Shown here: piece by piece, positions 7,210 to 10,383 of the stretch
Position numbering within the stretch: position 1 is the first letter of the stretch
Layout of the letters: the number at the start of each line of letters is the position of its first letter
Assembly (NCBI GenBank): GCA_028694875.1
Contig: JAQVKB010000019.1
Coordinates: 1 to 10,383 of the forward strand
Length of the DNA stretch: 10,383 nucleotides
Origin: Candidatus Izemoplasmatales bacterium
GTDB lineage: Bacteria > Bacillota_I > Bacilli_A > Izemoplasmatales > Hujiaoplasmataceae
Reading direction: 5' to 3'
Notes under the pieces: model-generated
Databases searched by the model: none
Told to the model about the DNA's origin: nothing
What the model saw: only the letters and a program-made list of their open reading frames with translations
Program-made: the position numbers and the translations under genes

Positions 7210-7680
7210 ATGCCTCGCAAGGGACCCACGCCAAAAAGAGAAGTGCTTCCAGATCCTAAATATGGAAGTCGTGTTGCCACTAAATTTGTCAATCAGATGA
7301 TGGTTGATGGCAAGAAAAGTGTCGCGGAAAAAATTTTTTACGAAGCTATTGAAGAGCTTGGGACGCGGACTGAAAGCGAGCCGATAAAGGCTTTCGAGCA
7401 GGTCATAGAAAAAGTAAAACCACAGATGGAAGTTAAGTCACGACGAGTTGGTGGTGCCACATACCAAGTGCCCATGGAGGTTCGTCCCGCCCGTCAAGAG
7501 GCGTTGGCGATTCGCTGGCTTGTGAATTACGCTCGCTCTCGTGGAGAAAAGGGCATGGTGCTGCGCTTGGCAGCTGAATTTTTGGATGCGTATAACGATC
7601 GCGGTGGTGCCATCAAAAAGCGTGAAGACACCCACCGAATGGCCGAGGCAAATAAAGCTTTCGCCCATTACCGCTGGTAA
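7210..7680 (+). CDS. rpsG: 30S ribosomal protein S7
   Basis: S7 is a primary 16S rRNA-binding protein that organises the 3' major domain (head) of the small subunit near the exit site. The protein is 156 residues, the common bacterial length. The basic N-terminal arm (MPRKGPTPKR) leads into LPDPKYGS, the beta-hairpin region VKSRRVGGATYQVP lies at 75-88, and the end is FAHYRW. AAGGAG (7196-7201) lies 8 nt before the ATG. The spacer from rpsL is only 19 bp, much shorter than the long rpsL-rpsG spacer of E. coli that carries the S7 autoregulatory site. Its stop codon is followed directly by the fusA Shine-Dalgarno. Confidence 0.99.
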   Translation: MPRKGPTPKREVLPDPKYGSRVATKFVNQMMVDGKKSVAEKIFYEAIEELGTRTESEPIKAFEQVIEKVKPQMEVKSRRVGGATYQVPMEVRPARQEALAIRWLVNYARSRGEKGMVLRLAAEFLDAYNDRGGAIKKREDTHRMAEANKAFAHYRW

Positions 7681-7692
7681 AGAGGTTTTCCT

Positions 7693-9762
7693 GTGTCAAA
7701 ACGTGTACCCATAGAAAGTCAGCGTAATATCGGTATCATGGCCCACATCGATGCGGGCAAAACGACGACTACCGAACGTATTTTGTTTTATACCGGAGTT
7801 TCACACAAGCTCGGTGAAGTTCACGATGGTCAGGCGACCATGGATTGGATGGAGCAGGAGCAGGAGCGCGGTATTACTATAACCTCAGCGGCTACGACAT
7901 GTTTTTGGCGAGATTGTCGAATCAATATTATCGATACTCCCGGCCACGTTGATTTTACCGTAGAGGTAGAACGTTCGCTTCGCGTTCTTGACGGTGCCGT
8001 TGCCGTTTTTTGCGCTGTAGGCGGAGTTGAGCCCCAATCAGAAACTGTGTGGCGACAGGCTGACAGATATCGGGTGCCGCGGATTGCTTTTGTTAATAAA
8101 ATGGATCGTTCCGGCGCTGACTTCTTTCGAGTTGTCGGGATGATCAAGGAAAGATTAAAAGCCAAACCCGTGCCGTTGCATCTTCCGATAGGTTCCGAAG
8201 AAAATTTTCAGGGCCAGATTGATTTGGTCCGGAAGGTTGCCTTGTATTACGACGAGGCGTCCAAAGGCGAACAGATTGACGTTCGTGAAATCCCCGAGGA
8301 TATGATAGATTTGGTGGATGAGTGGCGGATGCATCTTGTCGAGGCGATTGCCGAGGAAGATGAAACCCTGCTTGAAAAATATTTGGGTGGCGAGGAACTT
8401 CAGCCTGAAGAAATCATGGCTGGTATTCGCCAAGCAACTATCGGCCTGAAAATTTGTCCTGTCATCTGTGGGACTGCTTTTAAAAATAAGGGTATTCAAG
8501 CGCTTCTCGATAGTGTGGTTGACTATCTGCCGTCCCCTGTCGACATACCTCCTATGGTGGGAACAGATCCTGGCACAAACACCGAAATTGTCTGTGACTG
8601 TTCAGATGAGCTGCCTTTGAGCGCTTTGGCTTTTAAGCTGATGGCTGACCCATTTATCGGACATTTGACTTTCCTTCGTATCTATTCAGGTGTGCTTGAA
8701 GCGGGTTCAACGGTTTTGAATGCTGCCTCAGGTAAAAAAGAACGTATTGGTCGTCTTTTGAAGATGCATGCGAACAAGCGTGAGGAGATCAAGGATGCGC
8801 ACGCAGGCGACATTGTTGCCGCCGTTGGCTTAAAATTGACAGCTACTGGCGAGACGTTGTGTGATCCTAAGCGTCCAGTCCTGCTTGAGTCCATGGATTT
8901 TCCAGAGCCTGTGATCGAAGTTGCCATTGAGCCCAAAACGAAGACTGATCGGGATTCGCTGAGTCAGGCATTGCAAAAATTAACAAAGGAAGATCCTTCA
9001 TTCCGTGTAAAAACAAATGAAGAGACCGGACAGACGCTTATCGCCGGCATGGGCGAGTTGCATTTGGAAATTATTGTTGATCGTCTAACTCGTGAGTTTA
9101 AGGTTGATGCCAATGTCGGCCAGCCACAGGTTGCTTACCGCGAGACTATTTCCAAGGCCGCTGAAAAAGATTTAAAATATGCCAAGCAATCTGGCGGTCG
9201 TGGCCAATATGGTCATGTTGTGATTAAGGTTGAGCCGAGAGAGCCTGGAGCCGGGTATGAGTTTGTAAATTCCATCGTGGGTGGTGTCATTCCAAAGGAA
9301 TATATTCCTGCTATTGATAAAGGAATCCGGGATGCATTGCTAAACGGTATCATGGCTGGGTTCCCCATGGTGGATGTCAAGGTCGAATTAGTTCATGGGT
9401 CGTATCATGAAGTCGATTCTTCTGAGCAGGCTTTTTATATCGCTGGCTCCATGGCTGTAAAGGAAGCATGTCATAAAGCGGCACCTGTTTTGCTCGAACC
9501 CATTATGTTCGTTGAAGTTCTCACCCCAGATGATTACATGGGCGATGTTATGGGCGATCTGAATGGACGGAGGGGGCGGATTATAAGCCTTGAAATGCGT
9601 CATGGACTCCAGATCATCCGCGCAAATGTACCTTTGAGTAGTATGTTTGGCTATGCAACTGACCTTCGCTCAAAAACGCAAGGGCGTGCCACGTATACCA
9701 TGCTGTTCGATCATTACGATCGTGTCCCCGCAAGTATTGCCGAAGAACTGACCAAGAAATGA
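7693..9762 (+). CDS. fusA: Translation elongation factor G
   Basis: GTPase that drives translocation of tRNA and mRNA on the ribosome and works with RRF in ribosome recycling. 689 residues, full length. G domain motifs: AHIDAGKT 17-24 (G1), RGITIT with T64 (G2), DTPGH 81-85 (G3), NKMD 135-138 (G4) and CGTAFKN from 259 (G5). Domain IV contains SGGRGQYGHV from 500 and the tip HGSYHEVDSSE from 568, with H572 the counterpart of T. thermophilus H573. Domain V contains GDLNGRRGRI and MFGYATDLRSKTQGRA. It belongs to the canonical EF-G type by its G domain. The start is GTG at 7693: AGAGG (7681-7685) follows the rpsG stop at once and lies 7 nt upstream, and MSKRVPIESQRNIGIMAHIDAGK is the expected N-terminus. 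Translational coupling to rpsG is likely. Confidence 0.99.
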   Translation: MSKRVPIESQRNIGIMAHIDAGKTTTTERILFYTGVSHKLGEVHDGQATMDWMEQEQERGITITSAATTCFWRDCRINIIDTPGHVDFTVEVERSLRVLDGAVAVFCAVGGVEPQSETVWRQADRYRVPRIAFVNKMDRSGADFFRVVGMIKERLKAKPVPLHLPIGSEENFQGQIDLVRKVALYYDEASKGEQIDVREIPEDMIDLVDEWRMHLVEAIAEEDETLLEKYLGGEELQPEEIMAGIRQATIGLKICPVICGTAFKNKGIQALLDSVVDYLPSPVDIPPMVGTDPGTNTEIVCDCSDELPLSALAFKLMADPFIGHLTFLRIYSGVLEAGSTVLNAASGKKERIGRLLKMHANKREEIKDAHAGDIVAAVGLKLTATGETLCDPKRPVLLESMDFPEPVIEVAIEPKTKTDRDSLSQALQKLTKEDPSFRVKTNEETGQTLIAGMGELHLEIIVDRLTREFKVDANVGQPQVAYRETISKAAEKDLKYAKQSGGRGQYGHVVIKVEPREPGAGYEFVNSIVGGVIPKEYIPAIDKGIRDALLNGIMAGFPMVDVKVELVHGSYHEVDSSEQAFYIAGSMAVKEACHKAAPVLLEPIMFVEVLTPDDYMGDVMGDLNGRRGRIISLEMRHGLQIIRANVPLSSMFGYATDLRSKTQGRATYTMLFDHYDRVPASIAEELTKK

Positions 9763-9781
9763 GAATGGAGGGCTGATTACC

Positions 9782-10383
9782 ATGGCCAAGCAAAAATTTG
9801 AAAGAAAGAAGCCGCACGTTAATATTGGAACCATCGGTCACATTGACCACGGCAAGACCACATTGACGGCTGCGATTACCAAGATCGCCAGCCTGAAAGG
9901 CGGTGGATCGTTTGTTGCTTTTGATGAAATTGATAAAGCGCCAGAAGAAAAAGAGCGTGGTATCACGATTGCCACGGCACATGTCGAATACGAGACGGCC
10001 AAGCGGCATTATGCCCATGTCGATTGCCCTGGCCACGCTGATTACATCAAAAATATGATTACCGGCGCGGCTCAGATGGATGGTGCGATTATTGTCGTGG
10101 CGGCTACGGATGGTCCCATGCCGCAAACCCGTGAGCATATTCTGCTTGCGCGTCAGGTGGGCGTTCCTTGTCTTGTGGTGTTCCTCAACAAGGTTGATTT
10201 GGTGGATGACGAGGAACTTATCGAACTCGTTGAGATGGAAGTTCGTGAACTTCTTTCAAAGTATGAATTTCCTGGCGATGACGTTCCAGTTATTCGGGGT
10301 TCCGCGTTAAAGGCTCTTGAGTCTGATTCCGCCGACGCCGCTGACGCAAAATGCATTCTTGATCTCCTTGATGCTTGCGATTC
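9782..10383 (+). CDS. tuf: Elongation factor Tu, N-terminal part (3' end outside window)
   Basis: GTPase that delivers aminoacyl-tRNA to the ribosomal A site. The frame runs from ATG 9782 to the window edge (200 codons plus two bases), covering the G domain. Motifs: GHIDHGKT 19-26 (G1), RGITIAT with T62 (G2), DCPGH 81-85 (G3), NKVD 136-139 (G4) and SALK 174-177 (G5). ARQVGVP keeps the Gln at a position where kirromycin-resistance changes are known in E. coli. GGAGG (9767-9771) lies 10 nt before the start. The gap to fusA is 19 bp, as expected for the last gene of a str operon. Codons look GC-richer and more biased than in rpoC, fitting very high expression. Whether the genome has a second tuf copy cannot be seen here. 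Confidence 0.98.
   Translation, partial: MAKQKFERKKPHVNIGTIGHIDHGKTTLTAAITKIASLKGGGSFVAFDEIDKAPEEKERGITIATAHVEYETAKRHYAHVDCPGHADYIKNMITGAAQMDGAIIVVAATDGPMPQTREHILLARQVGVPCLVVFLNKVDLVDDEELIELVEMEVRELLSKYEFPGDDVPVIRGSALKALESDSADAADAKCILDLLDACD

Noticed and set aside
6801..7292. Minus-strand open frame of 163 codons across rpsL and the start of rpsG
   Set aside because: It is fully antisense to S12 and S7 coding sequence, with no protein family resemblance. It is a shadow frame.
9614..10138. Minus-strand open frame of 174 codons over the fusA end and tuf start
   Set aside because: It is antisense to two strongly conserved elongation factor genes and shows no motif or initiation signal.
1..10383. 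Mobile elements, CRISPR arrays, tRNA or rRNA genes, defence or biosynthetic genes
   Set aside because: No transposase, direct-repeat array, inverted terminal repeats or RNA gene was seen. The window is filled by six core genes.

Overview
The window is a housekeeping transcription-translation locus. All genes are on the + strand in the order rpoB (3' part) - rpoC - rpsL - rpsG - fusA - tuf (5' part). It encodes the two large RNA polymerase subunits, ribosomal proteins S12 and S7, and elongation factors G and Tu. Coding density is close to total. The only gap above 50 bp is the 88 bp between rpoC and rpsL, and no stretch over 300 bp lacks a gene.

The organism is a Gram-negative bacterium. The beta and beta' subunits carry lineage insertions in the same places as E. 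coli (beta SI2-like, and beta' SI3 inside the trigger loop). The EF-Tu start resembles Desulfobacterota, especially Desulfovibrionales, for example in its GHIDHGKTTLTAAITK and AFDEIDKAPEEKERG segments. Base composition looks to be in the mid-40s percent GC by eye. The lineage is an inference from remembered family sequences, not from a search.

Layout: 1-2481 is the C-terminal 826 residues of RpoB, starting at the equivalent of E. coli Thr539, just after the main rifampicin cluster. 2528-6730 is a complete rpoC. 6731-6818 is a regulatory-looking spacer. 6819-7190 is rpsL, 7210-7680 is rpsG, 7693-9762 is fusA (GTG start), and 9782 to the window end is the first 200 codons of tuf. The gaps of 12-46 bp and the absence of any terminator suggest co-transcription. 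The last four genes form the classical str operon, placed here directly behind rpoBC.

No new enzymatic or defence system is present: every protein is a well-conserved core component with its key residues intact. The part worth a second look is the rpoC-rpsL spacer. In under 90 bases it holds a perfect -35 box with a plausible -10 at 17 bp and a C-rich discriminator. It also holds two overlapping, mutually exclusive hairpins, a 9-bp tandem repeat, and a 12-codon reading frame with its own Shine-Dalgarno sequence that stops one base before rpsL. These readings partly compete with each other and are reported separately.
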